Origin: Chryseobacterium herbae
GTDB lineage: Bacteria > Bacteroidota > Bacteroidia > Flavobacteriales > Weeksellaceae
DNA: 64,000 nucleotides
Reading direction: 5' to 3'
NCBI RefSeq assembly: GCF_025154075.1
Contig: NZ_JAOAMU010000002.1
Coordinates: forward strand, 186,001-250,000
Shown: positions 1 through 8,437 of the stretch, piece by piece
Layout of the letters: every line of letters starts with the position of its first letter
Numbering within the stretch: position 1 is the first letter of the stretch
Program-made: the position numbers and the translations under genes
The notes under the pieces: generated by a model
Told to the model about the DNA's origin: nothing
Databases searched by the model: none
Seen by the model: only the letters and a program-made list of their open reading frames with translations

Positions 1-314
1 GAAACTACGGAAGTGCTTCGTATGATGTTTACGTTTTTAATTCTACCAGAAATCAATTTGTCTTAAGTAAAGAACTTACCGAAATTGGCAGCTCCTACCA
101 GGGAATGTTTGATGTAGATCCCAAACGTAAAAGATTAACCACTTACGCAAGATCCGGCGCTTCTTTACTGTACACCTACGAATATCAGGTGATCCCAAAT
201 AAAGGACTCGATCTGGTTTACGAAAAAATAAGAGATATGAGCGAGGAACCGGCTAAAGTCACTATAAAAGAGAAGATCAATAACAAATGGGTGGTTAAAA
301 AAACAACCGAATAG
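1..314 (+). CDS. C-terminal part of a secreted protein resembling XAC2610-type proteins (partial)
   Basis: An open frame runs into the window from the left edge (codons begin at base 3) and ends at the TAG at 312-314. The visible part starts NYGSASYDVYVFN and continues through FVLSKELTEIG and a DVDPKRKRL stretch. This pattern, a 'measured value versus baseline' beta-structure, resembles the C-terminus of XAC2610-related periplasmic proteins; that match is from memory. The N-terminus and any signal peptide lie outside the window. The internal ATG at 105 is not a credible start, because good coding sequence precedes it. Confidence 0.7.
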   Translation, partial: NYGSASYDVYVFNSTRNQFVLSKELTEIGSSYQGMFDVDPKRKRLTTYARSGASLLYTYEYQVIPNKGLDLVYEKIRDMSEEPAKVTIKEKINNKWVVKKTTE

Positions 315-318
315 TCTG

Positions 319-480
319 AACTAGAGTTGGAGAGTCAGAGAGTTTTCGAGTTTCGAGTTGACCGGTTTTGAGAGTAGTCAGGTTTTAGTGTTGAAAATAC
401 AAATCACTGTTAATCTTTCTCTCAGCCTTTACCTCAGTCTCAACCTTATTAATTGAGGTTACCAAACTCTCTGATACCAC
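319..480. repeat. Word-like imperfect inverted repeat between genes
   Basis: The left part is rich in GAGAGT/GAGTT words and the right part in their complements. The exact pair tcagagagtt (335-344) and aactctctga (465-474) shows the arms can fold on each other. No coding potential is seen. It belongs to the set of locus-specific word palindromes found elsewhere in the window. Confidence 0.5.
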
Positions 481-528
481 ATAAAACAAAATACTTTATC
501 CCAATTCGGATTAAATAATAAAAAAGAA

Positions 529-1119
529 ATGAAAATACAGAAGGAGATCGATTTTATCCTGGCAGTAGATGCCTTGAAAAACGTACAGCGAAGAAATTAC
601 AATGCCGATGATTCCAGAAGAGAAAATACAGCAGAACACTCATGGCAGATCATTATCCTGGCGCAGATTCTTTATCCATACGCTAAAAACCGCGCGGATA
701 TTGATCTTTTAAGGGTCATAAGAATGCTCTCCATCCATGATCTGGTAGAAATAGAAGCCGGAGATACTTTCCTTTTTGATGAAAAAGCCATGGTCGGGAA
801 ATTTGAAAGAGAAAAGATTTCAGCTCAGAAAATCTTTGGAATCCTGGATGAACCTTTACGTACAGAGTTCTTTGAATTGTGGCTGGAATTTGAGGAAGAA
901 AACACGCCGGATGCTATTTTCGCGTGCTCTATTGACCGTATCATGCCATTCATCTTAAATTCCCACACTTCAGGAAAAAGCTGGACAGAAGCCGGTGTGA
1001 CTGAAAAACAGATCAGAAATATGCTGGAAAATGCCATTACAAGAGCATCTGATGAGATGGGAGAGGCTTTTGAAACGCTGCTGAACAGAAGTTTGGATAC
1101 AGATAAGGTAGTCAGATAG
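529..1119 (+). CDS. HD domain protein, YfbR/HDDC2-like nucleotidase
   Basis: This 196-residue protein carries an HD metal site: His37 in ENTAEHSWQ, His70-Asp71 in MLSIHDLVEIEAGD, and a late Asp in SIDRIMP near residue 139. The arrangement fits the short YfbR/HDDC2 branch of HD phosphohydrolases, which hydrolyse deoxynucleoside 5'-monophosphates in the cytoplasm. The EIEAGDT segment after the HD pair is typical of this branch. The gene stands alone and ends in front of a GC-rich palindrome. Substrate is inferred from the family only. An antisense frame over the 3' half is a shadow. Confidence 0.85.
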   Translation: MKIQKEIDFILAVDALKNVQRRNYNADDSRRENTAEHSWQIIILAQILYPYAKNRADIDLLRVIRMLSIHDLVEIEAGDTFLFDEKAMVGKFEREKISAQKIFGILDEPLRTEFFELWLEFEEENTPDAIFACSIDRIMPFILNSHTSGKSWTEAGVTEKQIRNMLENAITRASDEMGEAFETLLNRSLDTDKVVR

Positions 1120-1173
1120 ATTGATTGAAAAGCAAAATAAGGATTGTTAAATTGCTGTTTTTGCAGATTATAG

Positions 1174-1210
1174 AGTGTTTCAGGGCGGCCGCAGGCCGCC
1201 CTGAAACACT
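1174..1210. repeat. GC-rich palindrome, copy 1 (17-bp perfect arms)
   Basis: The arms 1174-1190 and 1194-1210 are exact reverse complements around the 3-base loop gca. The centre contains the octamer GCGGCCGC. It lies just downstream of the HD-domain gene. It could act as a terminator, but no clear T-run follows on the plus strand. A near-identical palindrome lies at 1496-1528. Confidence 0.85.
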
Positions 1211-1495
1211 TAGACATCATTGAATTCTATTAATATAAAAGGTAGTCCATTTATTTGCAGACTCAAAACCGACCTAAGAAACTGTAGCGTTAAAAAAATG
1301 AATTCTGTGAACGTTAAGAAAACTCTTTTGTTTGAGTGCGGAACAAAATGTGATTCTTAATATAGATGGCTACCGCACGAGTTTAGAGTTTTTAGAGAAC
1401 AGATTTCATTTTTAGTGCAAGTTTCTAGTCTTGAATTTTTGGTTCATTTTGCTTCAAGGCAAAAGAACAAATTAAAATGAATTTAATCTAGTAAT
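1211..1495. repeat. Non-coding segment between twin palindromes
   Basis: About 285 bases between the two GC-rich palindromes, without a credible gene. It includes strings such as gatggctaccgcacgag and cattttgcttcaaggcaaaag, which I recall as recurrent intergenic sequence in Flavobacteriia. That recollection was not checked. The region separates two convergent genes. Confidence 0.4.
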
Positions 1496-1528
1496 GGTTT
1501 CAGGGTGGCCGCAGGCCGCCCTGAAACC
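1496..1528. repeat. GC-rich palindrome, copy 2
   Basis: The arms 1496-1510 and 1514-1528 pair with one G-T wobble around the same gca loop as copy 1. The core cagggtggccgcaggccgcc is copy 1 with one base changed. It lies immediately downstream of the minus-strand thioesterase stop. Confidence 0.85.
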
Positions 1529-1534
1529 CATCAA

Positions 1535-1918
1535 TTATAGTATTCTGATTGGCTTCTTAGATTCATCAATCGCCACAAAAGTAAAATCCCCCACAATGGC
1601 TCTTTCTCTTTCATAAGAGTACATTTGCTCCGTGTAGATCTCTACATTCACCTTCATACTGGTTTTTCCAACGTAAGAAACCTTCCCGATCAGTTCTACA
1701 ATAGTTCCTGCCGGAATGGGCTTTTTAAAGTCGATTTTATCGCTGCTTACGGTAACCACTCTTTTTCTGGCAAAACGGGTAGCTGTGATAAAAGCTACTT
1801 CATCCATCAGCTGCATGGCCGTACCTCCGAAAAGAGTATCGTAATGATTGGTTGTGTTTGGGAAAACCGCTTTAAAAATTCTGGTTTCGGATGCTGCAAT
1901 TCTTTCTTCTGTAGTCAT
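1535..1918 (-). CDS. Acyl-CoA thioesterase, hotdog fold (YciA-like)
   Basis: A 127-residue single hotdog domain. The N-terminal part has NHYDTLFGGTAMQLMDEVAFITATRFA, the YciA/BACH-type signature with the catalytic Asp near residue 39. SDKIDFKKPIPAGTIVELIGKV follows, as in acyl-CoA hydrolases. It should hydrolyse acyl-CoA thioesters in the cytosol; chain-length preference cannot be read from sequence. The start is an ATG with an A/T-rich leader. A cobalamin riboswitch lies about 130 bases upstream on the same strand with no other gene between, so the gene may be under B12 control. It may equally be a bystander next to an orphan riboswitch. Confidence 0.9.
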   Translation of the reverse strand: MTTEERIAASETRIFKAVFPNTTNHYDTLFGGTAMQLMDEVAFITATRFARKRVVTVSSDKIDFKKPIPAGTIVELIGKVSYVGKTSMKVNVEIYTEQMYSYERERAIVGDFTFVAIDESKKPIRIL

Positions 1919-1973
1919 ATTTCATTATTATATTAATGCGAAATGAAATAGATCAAAATAACAGAACAATGAC

Positions 1974-1996
1974 AGGAATCATAGAAATTCCTGAAG
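1974..1996 (-). other. Small hairpin between riboswitch and thioesterase gene
   Basis: On the minus strand the words CAGGAAT and ATTCCTG face each other across TTCTATG, giving a 7-bp stem. Only a weakly T-rich stretch follows, so a terminator role is possible but not convincing. Confidence 0.35.
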
Positions 1997-2048
1997 CAGT
2001 CCATCAGATCAATAAACTTCAAATCGCGAAAGTTTTTTGTTTAAAGAA

Positions 2049-2215
2049 ATAGGCAGGTCTCCTGACTTGTAACATCTTTTATCTCCTTCCCGTGCCCTGC
2101 ACAGTGGATTCTTGATAAAGACTTCAGTTACTTACAGTTGCGCGACAGTCCGTGATTTTCACACGGTTCCCTTTTAATCTGCGTTAAGCAGAACCAGTTT
2201 CTGTGATGAATAAGC
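2049..2215 (-). promoter_or_regulatory. Cobalamin (AdoCbl) riboswitch
   Basis: Read on the minus strand, the segment shows the conserved blocks of the cobalamin element in order. These are a GGGAA block followed by a GTG..ATCACGGACTG stem, the CGCAACTGTAA block, then CCACTGTG and GGCACGGGAAGG. It ends with AAGTCAGGAGACCTGCCTA. These are the B12-box features of this RNA class, which represses cobalamin uptake or B12-bypass genes when AdoCbl binds. In Bacteroidota it usually precedes a TonB-dependent receptor. Here the next minus-strand gene is the thioesterase at 1535-1918. Confidence 0.93.
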
Positions 2216-2265
2216 GTTAAACTTTTTCAGGGCAAAAATAAGAATATTACAGCGAAAAACAGTAA

Positions 2266-3063
2266 TTATTCCGGACTATTGTAAATAATCTGGCTCATCA
2301 CCCTTCCTTCCTTGATGGCCCAGAGCGTGACATACCTGTTCTCACCGGAACCATTGATCATATAAAGATAGATGTGATCATTGTCAAGAGCCGTTACCCC
2401 GACATTACTGAAATCCATAGTAGGCTGGAACATATTTTTAATAGCTTCCCTTACAAAAACAGAACCTCTTCCTGGCTGCTGAATTCGGATCGATTTAATC
2501 TCCGTCATTCCTTCAGGAAGCGTGTCCTTGATTCCCCACGGTTTTATTTTATCAATGGTAAGGATCTTTCCGTCCGTATCTTTTTCCTGCTTTCTGTAAC
2601 CTGCATTAGAAGGATAAACATCGATCACCACTTTGGTTCTTTGAGATGTTGGTATTTTAGGATTGCTGTTATCGGTAAAAATAAGTGATTTTCCGTTCTT
2701 GGATTTCGAAGGCGTAAATTGAGGCAGCTGGTCAATAAAGGCAATACGCTCTTTATTAACCATCCCTTCCTTCTCAAGATTCTCATATCTCACGAAAGGT
2801 TTTTCTTCATCCTGTTTTTCCGGATATTTGATCCAGATCCATTCCGTTTCTCCCGGAGCAGGTTTTACATAAACAAATACATCCCCCTTACGCATACGGA
2901 TCTTGTCTACGATTTTTCTGTAGTTATCCTTGTGGACACGCACATTGGCGTAGCCTTCCTCAGCTTTTACAACACCGAAAGGAACTTTATTCTGTCCTTT
3001 GACAAATGTTAAAGAAAAAAGACTGAAAGCGGAGAGGTACAATGCTCTGTTTACGGAAATCAT
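2266..3063 (-). CDS. Secreted SH3-like protein of unknown function
   Basis: A 265-residue protein with an N-terminal signal peptide ending near VKGQ (residue 24). The segment GYANVRVHKDNYRKIVDKIRMRKGDVFVYV (residues 38-67) resembles a bacterial SH3 repeat, normally written as VNLRSGPS...V..I..G. The rest is beta-rich and unassigned. The same layout occurs in the 236-residue protein at 52871-53581 (GYVNLRKEADGKSDIVGKI), so the two are likely distant paralogues. It stands alone, divergent from the FN3/GEVED gene. Export to the periplasm or surface is inferred. Confidence 0.75.
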   Translation of the reverse strand: MISVNRALYLSAFSLFSLTFVKGQNKVPFGVVKAEEGYANVRVHKDNYRKIVDKIRMRKGDVFVYVKPAPGETEWIWIKYPEKQDEEKPFVRYENLEKEGMVNKERIAFIDQLPQFTPSKSKNGKSLIFTDNSNPKIPTSQRTKVVIDVYPSNAGYRKQEKDTDGKILTIDKIKPWGIKDTLPEGMTEIKSIRIQQPGRGSVFVREAIKNMFQPTMDFSNVGVTALDNDHIYLYMINGSGENRYVTLWAIKEGRVMSQIIYNSPE

Positions 3064-3278
3064 CTGATGAAATTTTTTGATCCCTCAAATATATAAATTA
3101 AATGTTTTTTTGATCAGTAAAATATAACAGGATTTAATTAAAATTATCAATTTGCTCTGAAAAACTTATTTCCTGATCAAATAATACTTAGTTGTTTTTA
3201 TGTAAATGCAATAAAAATGTAATGATATGTGAATAATTTGAATTATTTTTCAGAACAAAATCCATAAACAAAATAAAA

Positions 3279-4349
3279 ATGATAAAAAATCTACTTTTTA
3301 TACTTCTGCTTTTTTCAACAGCAGTACAATTTCAGGCAGCCGGCAGAATGGAAAATATTCGCACAAAATCTGCCTTCACTATACCGACGAACTTGGTGGC
3401 TTCCAACATTACTTTTACTTCTGCTGATATCACGTGGGATCCTATACCCGGAGCTACAGGGTATACCGTAAGATGGCGGGCTACAACATCCGGGGTTTGG
3501 CTAACGATGAATATTCCCGCCGGGATCAACTCTGTTAATCTGAACGGACTTACCCCCTGTACAGGACAAATAGTTCAGGTGATTGATAATGCGTCCGGAG
3601 ATGTATCTTTTCCGTTAGGTTTTTATACCCATCTGAATTACTGCCAGTCCAGATCTTTAACTCTGGGAGCACTGTATTTATCGAACGTTACGGTAACTCC
3701 TTCCGGAGGACTTCCTGCGATGGTAAATCCCTCAGTGACTTCCAATTATACGGATTTTCGTATGAGCCCACCAACCCATATACAGCTTGGGGTGGGCTCG
3801 TTAAATAATATTTTATCCGTAACACCCACCTGGGCAGGTATACCGGAGACAGCTTATGTAAAAGCTTGGATAGATTTTAATGCGAATGCAATTTTTGAAG
3901 CTTCGGAAATGATAATTTCTACTACTGTAGACTCTACCAATCCTAAAGCCTTTACATTTAGTGTTCCTCCTTTGGCCAATATAACCGAATGCGGAACAGC
4001 AATGAGAGTTATACTCAGCCAAACAGTAGTGGCTGATCCATGCGGAACATTTGCGTATGGAGAAGTGGAAGACTATAAAGTAACTTTTGTGAACACGAAT
4101 CTTGCTGTAAATGAAACTACGAAATCCAAAGACATCACCATCTATCCAAATCCTGCTTCAGAAAGTTTACATATTTCAGGGCTTTCATCAGACACGTGCT
4201 ATGAGATTTTTTCAGCTTCAGGTCAAAAAACAGGAGAAGGCAGAACATCTGAGAATACGGTAGATATTCGTCATCTTGCTAAAGGAATTTACTTTATTCA
4301 GCTTAAAAATAAAGAAAATACAACCCGTCTGAAATTCATCAAAAAATAA
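3279..4349 (+). CDS. Type IX-secreted protein with FN3 and GEVED domains
   Basis: 356 residues. A signal peptide ends near FQAAG (residue 22). A fibronectin type III domain follows (about 35-120; TNLVASNITFTSADITW, GATGYTVRWR). A GEVED domain follows (about 125-270; YCQSRS at its start, DFRMSPPTHIQLGVGS, then YGEVEDYKVTF at its end). Residues 280-356 are a type IX sorting domain, with YPNPASESLHI and a terminal basic FIKK. The protein should be exported by Sec, sent through the type IX system and held at the surface or released. GEVED domains are common in flavobacterial adhesins and proteases; no catalytic domain is present. Confidence 0.88.
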   Translation: MIKNLLFILLLFSTAVQFQAAGRMENIRTKSAFTIPTNLVASNITFTSADITWDPIPGATGYTVRWRATTSGVWLTMNIPAGINSVNLNGLTPCTGQIVQVIDNASGDVSFPLGFYTHLNYCQSRSLTLGALYLSNVTVTPSGGLPAMVNPSVTSNYTDFRMSPPTHIQLGVGSLNNILSVTPTWAGIPETAYVKAWIDFNANAIFEASEMIISTTVDSTNPKAFTFSVPPLANITECGTAMRVILSQTVVADPCGTFAYGEVEDYKVTFVNTNLAVNETTKSKDITIYPNPASESLHISGLSSDTCYEIFSASGQKTGEGRTSENTVDIRHLAKGIYFIQLKNKENTTRLKFIKK

Positions 4350-4369
4350 AGAAAAAGTAAAAAAAATAA

Positions 4370-4400
4370 AATAGCGCTGAAAAATTCAGCGCTATTTTTT
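4370..4400 (+). terminator. Rho-independent terminator
   Basis: The stem aatagcgctga / tcagcgctatt (11 bp) is followed by a T-run, 20 bases after the stop of the FN3/GEVED gene. Confidence 0.9.
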
Positions 4401-4439
4401 ATAAAGTTAAAAGTCGTAAAATCCACAAAAAAGTAAATC

Positions 4440-4500
4440 CTCAACCTATCATTATCAAATCATCTTATTACCCCACATCATCACATCACCGAATCGTCGC
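4440..4500. repeat. CATCA-rich word repeat
   Basis: A short stretch built from ATCA/CATCACATC words lies just downstream of the minus-strand mutS2 gene. A similar stretch lies at 8310-8375. Function unknown. Confidence 0.4.
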
Positions 4501-4501
4501 A

Positions 4502-6649
4502 TCAAATCCTCTCCAACTCATCCGCATTAATCGTCGTCTTAAAACTACCATAATTCACGGTCACCTTATTTTTGGAAATTTTCTCAATGGTTCCTACGCT
4601 AGTGCTTCCCGGAATACGGACACGCTGTCCTTCTTTCATCCATACCGCGCGGTCAGTTTTGCGTTTCTCTTCCAGTTTTTCATTGGTTTCAGCAATTTTT
4701 TCAATCACATCTTCCTTTTTAAGCTGTTGGGTGATTTTTCTTTTAACCACCTGAAGACGTTTTGACTCGTCTTTATCAGCTCCGGTTTTTCTGAATTTCT
4801 CCTGCTCAAGAATTTTTACAAAGTCTTTTACAACATCTTTTCTGGATCTCCCGTTGACATAACCGTCGATGAATGTTTCAATTTTATTTCCGAACTGAAG
4901 CTTACGGTGTTCCTCTTCATACAGTTTTTGGAAATTAAACAGTTTCTGTTGCAATTGGTCATTCAGTTTCTGAAGGTTGTCGCGTTTGTCTTCTACAGAT
5001 TCTTTTCGTTCGGCAAGATCGGTTTTCAGTTTTTCAACTTCAAATTTTTCCTGCTGAAGTTTTACAATCGTTTTATCAAGATTGACGATATCATGTTCAA
5101 CTTTCTTTTTAGCCGCATGAATAATAAATCTTGGAATTCTGTTTTTTTCTGCTACCTCAAAGGTGAACGAACTTCCTGCCTGTCCCACTTCCAGCTTATA
5201 CATCGGTTCCAGTGTTTCTTCATCGAAAAGCATCGCTGCATTTTCAGCATTCGGAAGCTCTTCGATAACAATTTTGATATTCGTGTAGTGCGTTGTAATT
5301 ATAGCAAAACTCTTTTTATCATAGAAATACTCCATGAAACTTTCTGCCAGTGCACCACCAAGCTCAGGATCTGATCCCGTTCCGAATTCATCGATAAGAA
5401 GCAGCGTATTAGCATCAGCTTCACGAATGATTCCTGCCATTTTCTTAAGCCTTGACGAATAGGTAGACAAATGGTTCTCAATAGACTGATTATCTCCGAT
5501 ATCTGTCATGACCTTTTCAAAAAAGAACATCTCAGATCTTGGATGCACAGGGACCAGAATTCCACTTTGGATCATCAGCTGAAGTAGTCCGACTGTTTTC
5601 AGAGTGATGGATTTTCCTCCTGCATTCGGTCCGGAAATACAGATGATTCTGTTGTGATCCGTCAATGACAGGCTCTGGGAGTGAATCGTTTTGTTTTCTG
5701 CTTTATTTCTGAGCCATAACAGTGGATGAAAAGCATCTTTCAGTTTTAAAGTTCTGTGACGGTTGATCTTTGGAAGAATTCCATTGACCAGTTCTGCAAA
5801 TTTTGCTTTGGCTCTCGTCAGGTCAAGATCAAAAATATAAGCCTGGTATTGCCATAGCTGAGGTTGGAATTCTGCCAGTTCAGCAGTGAGTTTTCGTAGT
5901 ATTTTATCTATTTCTTTTTTCTCTTCCTCTTCACTTTCCTTCAGCTTGAAGTAATGTTTTACAACACTATCCGGCTGCATGTAGGTAATAGAACCTGTTT
6001 TTGAAATTCCTAAAATCCTTCCGGCCACTCTTTTCTTAAACCCGGATTTTACAGCTAAAACCCTCATGTCTTCAATAATCGTTTCCCGGATATCATCCAG
6101 AAATTCGCTTTGTCCATAGTTGAATAGCGCACGGTTGAAATTTTCCTGAATCGCTTTTTTCGCGAGCTGGATTTCAGCCCTAAGTTCTTTCAGAACAGGA
6201 GAGGCATCACTTTTCACTTCTCCGAACCGGTTAAAGACCTTATCTACCTTATCAATGATTTCTTTTTTAAACTCCAGCTCAGAAACGTCGCCTAGCAAAG
6301 TAGGGAAGGTGTCCGGCATGGTTGGGAAAAATTTCTGTAGTTTTCCTATCTGCTCAGTTAAAGTTTTTATTTTGATGAAAGCACTGTTTTCCAGACGGTA
6401 ATTTTCAATCAGCATCACTTTCAGCTCACTTTCGATATCTTCATACTCATCGAATGGAATTGCATTTGAACTTTCAAAACTCGAAAGATATTCCGACGTT
6501 TTTTTTAATAAAAGTTCCGCCTCGTCAATTTCCATGGGACGAAGTTGAAGAATTTTTTCTCTCGTTTTCGGAGAAAAGGCAAATGGAGAGATCTCCGCGA
6601 GCAATTGCGGAAACTCTAATTCGTTTAAATCTTCTTTATTTATATACAC
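4502..6649 (-). CDS. mutS2: MutS2-family ATPase without a Smr domain
   Basis: A 715-residue MutS-family protein. The N-terminal half is a helical core and lever. The ATPase follows with Walker A GPNAGGKS (340-347), Walker B LLLIDEFGTGSDP (416-428), the STYSSRL signature (395-401) and a TTHY switch histidine near 454. A long coiled coil runs from about residue 500 to 640, and a KOW-like basic tail ends the protein. MutS2 proteins act on recombination intermediates and, in Firmicutes, on stalled ribosomes. Bacillus-type MutS2 carries a C-terminal Smr nuclease, but here the protein ends after the beta-rich tail with no Smr motif. I believe this shorter form is common in Flavobacteriia. Confidence 0.9.
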   Translation of the reverse strand: MYINKEDLNELEFPQLLAEISPFAFSPKTREKILQLRPMEIDEAELLLKKTSEYLSSFESSNAIPFDEYEDIESELKVMLIENYRLENSAFIKIKTLTEQIGKLQKFFPTMPDTFPTLLGDVSELEFKKEIIDKVDKVFNRFGEVKSDASPVLKELRAEIQLAKKAIQENFNRALFNYGQSEFLDDIRETIIEDMRVLAVKSGFKKRVAGRILGISKTGSITYMQPDSVVKHYFKLKESEEEEKKEIDKILRKLTAELAEFQPQLWQYQAYIFDLDLTRAKAKFAELVNGILPKINRHRTLKLKDAFHPLLWLRNKAENKTIHSQSLSLTDHNRIICISGPNAGGKSITLKTVGLLQLMIQSGILVPVHPRSEMFFFEKVMTDIGDNQSIENHLSTYSSRLKKMAGIIREADANTLLLIDEFGTGSDPELGGALAESFMEYFYDKKSFAIITTHYTNIKIVIEELPNAENAAMLFDEETLEPMYKLEVGQAGSSFTFEVAEKNRIPRFIIHAAKKKVEHDIVNLDKTIVKLQQEKFEVEKLKTDLAERKESVEDKRDNLQKLNDQLQQKLFNFQKLYEEEHRKLQFGNKIETFIDGYVNGRSRKDVVKDFVKILEQEKFRKTGADKDESKRLQVVKRKITQQLKKEDVIEKIAETNEKLEEKRKTDRAVWMKEGQRVRIPGSTSVGTIEKISKNKVTVNYGSFKTTINADELERI

Positions 6650-6736
6650 AGTGCAAATTTAGTGAGAAAATGTGAATGTTAATTTGAAAATCAATTAATT
6701 TGAGAATTTGGAACCAGGGTAATGCATTCATTTTAG

Positions 6737-6744
6737 TAAATTTG
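6737..6744 (+). promoter_or_regulatory. -7 box (TAAATTTG) of the GNAT gene
   Basis: Matches the Bacteroidota TAnnTTTG element and ends only 4 bases before the ATG at 6749, predicting a very short or absent 5' leader. Confidence 0.55.
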
Positions 6745-6748
6745 GAAG

Positions 6749-7258
6749 ATGAAACTGGAAACCGAACGCTTAATTTTAAAAAACATCAACGAAACCCATG
6801 TTGAGGATATTCTGAGAATTCGCAGCAACGAAGTCACTAATCAGTTTGTGAAAAGGAATTCTCCCAAAAACAATTATGATGCTCTGCAGTTTATTTTAAC
6901 GATAAAAGAGAGAACGCAGAATAATCAGACTGTTTATTTTGGAATTAGCTTTAAAGATCAGCTCAATCTTATTGGAACCATCTGTCTCTGGAATTTTTCA
7001 GAAGACAGGAAAACGGCTGAGGTAGGCTATGAATTATTACCCGATTATCACAGAAAAGGAATAATGTCTGAAGCCTTAAAAACGGTTTTGGCATATGGTT
7101 TTAATGAAATACACTTACAGGAAATTGTAGCCATTACCAGCAAATTCAATGAAAACTCGAAAGGTCTTTTGCTAAAGCATCATTTTGTTTTGGAAGAAGG
7201 AAAAGTAGATGAAGGTTTTCCGGATAATATCATTTTCAGTTTAAAGAAAAATAAATGA
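6749..7258 (+). CDS. GNAT family N-acetyltransferase (RimJ/RimL type)
   Basis: A 169-residue GNAT domain. It opens with the RimJ/RimL hallmark [19 protein letters not shown], has a central strand ending [20 protein letters not shown] (acetyl-CoA loop with HRKGIM) and finishes with the [13 protein letters not shown] segment common to the Acetyltransf_3 group. It transfers an acetyl group from acetyl-CoA to an amine, possibly a protein N-terminus or small molecule; the acceptor is unknown. It is divergent from mutS2 and lies 46 bases upstream of the acyltransferase-3 gene. The -7 box almost touches the ATG. It is 6.7 kb from the graspetide genes, so a link to them is not supported. Confidence 0.85.
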   Translation: MKLETERLILKNINETHVEDILRIRSNEVTNQFVKRNSPKNNYDALQFILTIKERTQNNQTVYFGISFKDQLNLIGTICLWNFSEDRKTAEVGYELLPDYHRKGIMSEALKTVLAYGFNEIHLQEIVAITSKFNENSKGLLLKHHFVLEEGKVDEGFPDNIIFSLKKNK

Positions 7259-7304
7259 TTTTTTATTCAGATCAATCAGAACTGCAGAACTTTTATTTTG
7301 TAAC

Positions 7305-8306
7305 ATGAGAAACGAAATAAAATCATTAACGGGGCTTAGAGGTATTGTAGCGCTTTGGGTCACGTTTTTCCATTTCACTTATTTTAAAAGTTTCTGGATC
7401 CAGTCTGTGATCGGGAAAGGCTATGTGGCTGTAGACATTTTTTTTGTACTCAGTGCTTTTCTGCTGGCTGTGTCCTATTCCGGAAAATTTCAGCAATTGA
7501 CTTTTGACGGAGTGAAGACATTTTATAAAAAAAGAATCAACAGGATTTATCCGGTCTATTTTGTCTCTGTCGTTTTCATCGCCCTTTTTATCGCAAAAGA
7601 TCCTTCCTGGTCTGAGTTTTTAATCAATGCAGGACTTTTGCAGTGTTTTTTCAATCCCAATTATTCATTTAATGAAGTCTATTGGTCATTAAGCACCGAG
7701 TGGATGTGTTATCTCATCTTTCCTTTTATGCTCCGGGCTATACTCCGGGATAGGATAAACAGCTGGTTTCTTATTGTGTCAGGATTGGTTTTGAGAGGCG
7801 TAATTTCTTATCTGCCGGATATGTATTTTGACCATTCACCGATTACCATCAACAGATCTTCGCAATATCTTGATGTCGTTTTTGGAGCAGGTTCTTTAAT
7901 ACGAACGATATCTTCCTATTTAATAGGAATCGGAATTGCATTTTTACCGGAATTGAAACTAAAGAAAACTAATCTTTTCGTGTATGGGATTGTTATTTTA
8001 TTTTTATTGCTGCTGTACACGGGAAGAGGGGTATTCTTTATTCCGTTGCTGTCTGCAATGATCATAAAACATCTGTATTCGGAAAGAAAAAGCCTGGTCA
8101 AAACGTTTTTAGAAACAAAAGCGGTTTACTTTTTAGGCAATATTTCGTATTCACTGTATATCATTCATTATATCGTAAGAAAGCAGAATATTGTCATTGC
8201 AGATTCCTACTATTTTAATAATTTTCTTCTGATCGGCTTTTCCATATTGCTGTCCTATTTTTCTTACCTACTCATTGAAAAAAGAATAAAAATATTTAAA
8301 ACATAG
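7305..8306 (+). CDS. Acyltransferase family 3 membrane protein (OafA/YrhL-like)
   Basis: 333 residues with about ten hydrophobic segments. The N-terminus [18 protein letters not shown] contains the family RG..A..V..FH motif with the presumed catalytic His23, followed by [14 protein letters not shown]. Such proteins move acyl groups, usually acetyl, onto lipopolysaccharide, capsule or other extracellular glycans from the cytoplasmic membrane. The length is near the usual size of the domain without an added SGNH domain. The acceptor is not predictable because no glycan genes adjoin it. A near-consensus -7 box (TTATTTTG, 7293-7300) lies just before the ATG. Confidence 0.88.
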   Translation: MRNEIKSLTGLRGIVALWVTFFHFTYFKSFWIQSVIGKGYVAVDIFFVLSAFLLAVSYSGKFQQLTFDGVKTFYKKRINRIYPVYFVSVVFIALFIAKDPSWSEFLINAGLLQCFFNPNYSFNEVYWSLSTEWMCYLIFPFMLRAILRDRINSWFLIVSGLVLRGVISYLPDMYFDHSPITINRSSQYLDVVFGAGSLIRTISSYLIGIGIAFLPELKLKKTNLFVYGIVILFLLLLYTGRGVFFIPLLSAMIIKHLYSERKSLVKTFLETKAVYFLGNISYSLYIIHYIVRKQNIVIADSYYFNNFLLIGFSILLSYFSYLLIEKRIKIFKT

Positions 8307-8376
8307 CGCACCCAGTCACATCAACACATTATCAAATCATCAAATCAACATATCGCCACATCATCACATCGGCAGA
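8307..8376. repeat. CATCA-rich word repeat
   Basis: Built from ATCAAATCA/CATCACATC words, like the stretch at 4440-4500. It precedes the ung promoter. No gene seen. Confidence 0.4.
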
Positions 8377-8408
8377 TTTGGTCATCCAGTAATTAAAGGA
8401 TATTTTTG
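8377..8408 (+). promoter_or_regulatory. Promoter of ung (TTTG-N20-TATTTTTG)
   Basis: A TTTG at 8377-8380 and TATTTTTG at 8401-8408 are separated by 20 bases, matching the Bacteroidota sigma-ABfr promoter. The ung ATG lies 30 bases further on. Confidence 0.75.
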
Positions 8409-8437
8409 TACTATTAACACATTTTCATATCAATCTC

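Noticed and set aside
825-1220. 131-codon minus-strand frame over the HD-domain gene
   Set aside because: It lies antisense to a convincing gene, has no family resemblance and runs through the GC-rich palindrome.
6749-7258. GNAT gene as the N-acetyltransferase of the graspetide pathway
   Set aside because: It is 6.7 kb away with several unrelated operons between and has the RimJ/RimL pattern.
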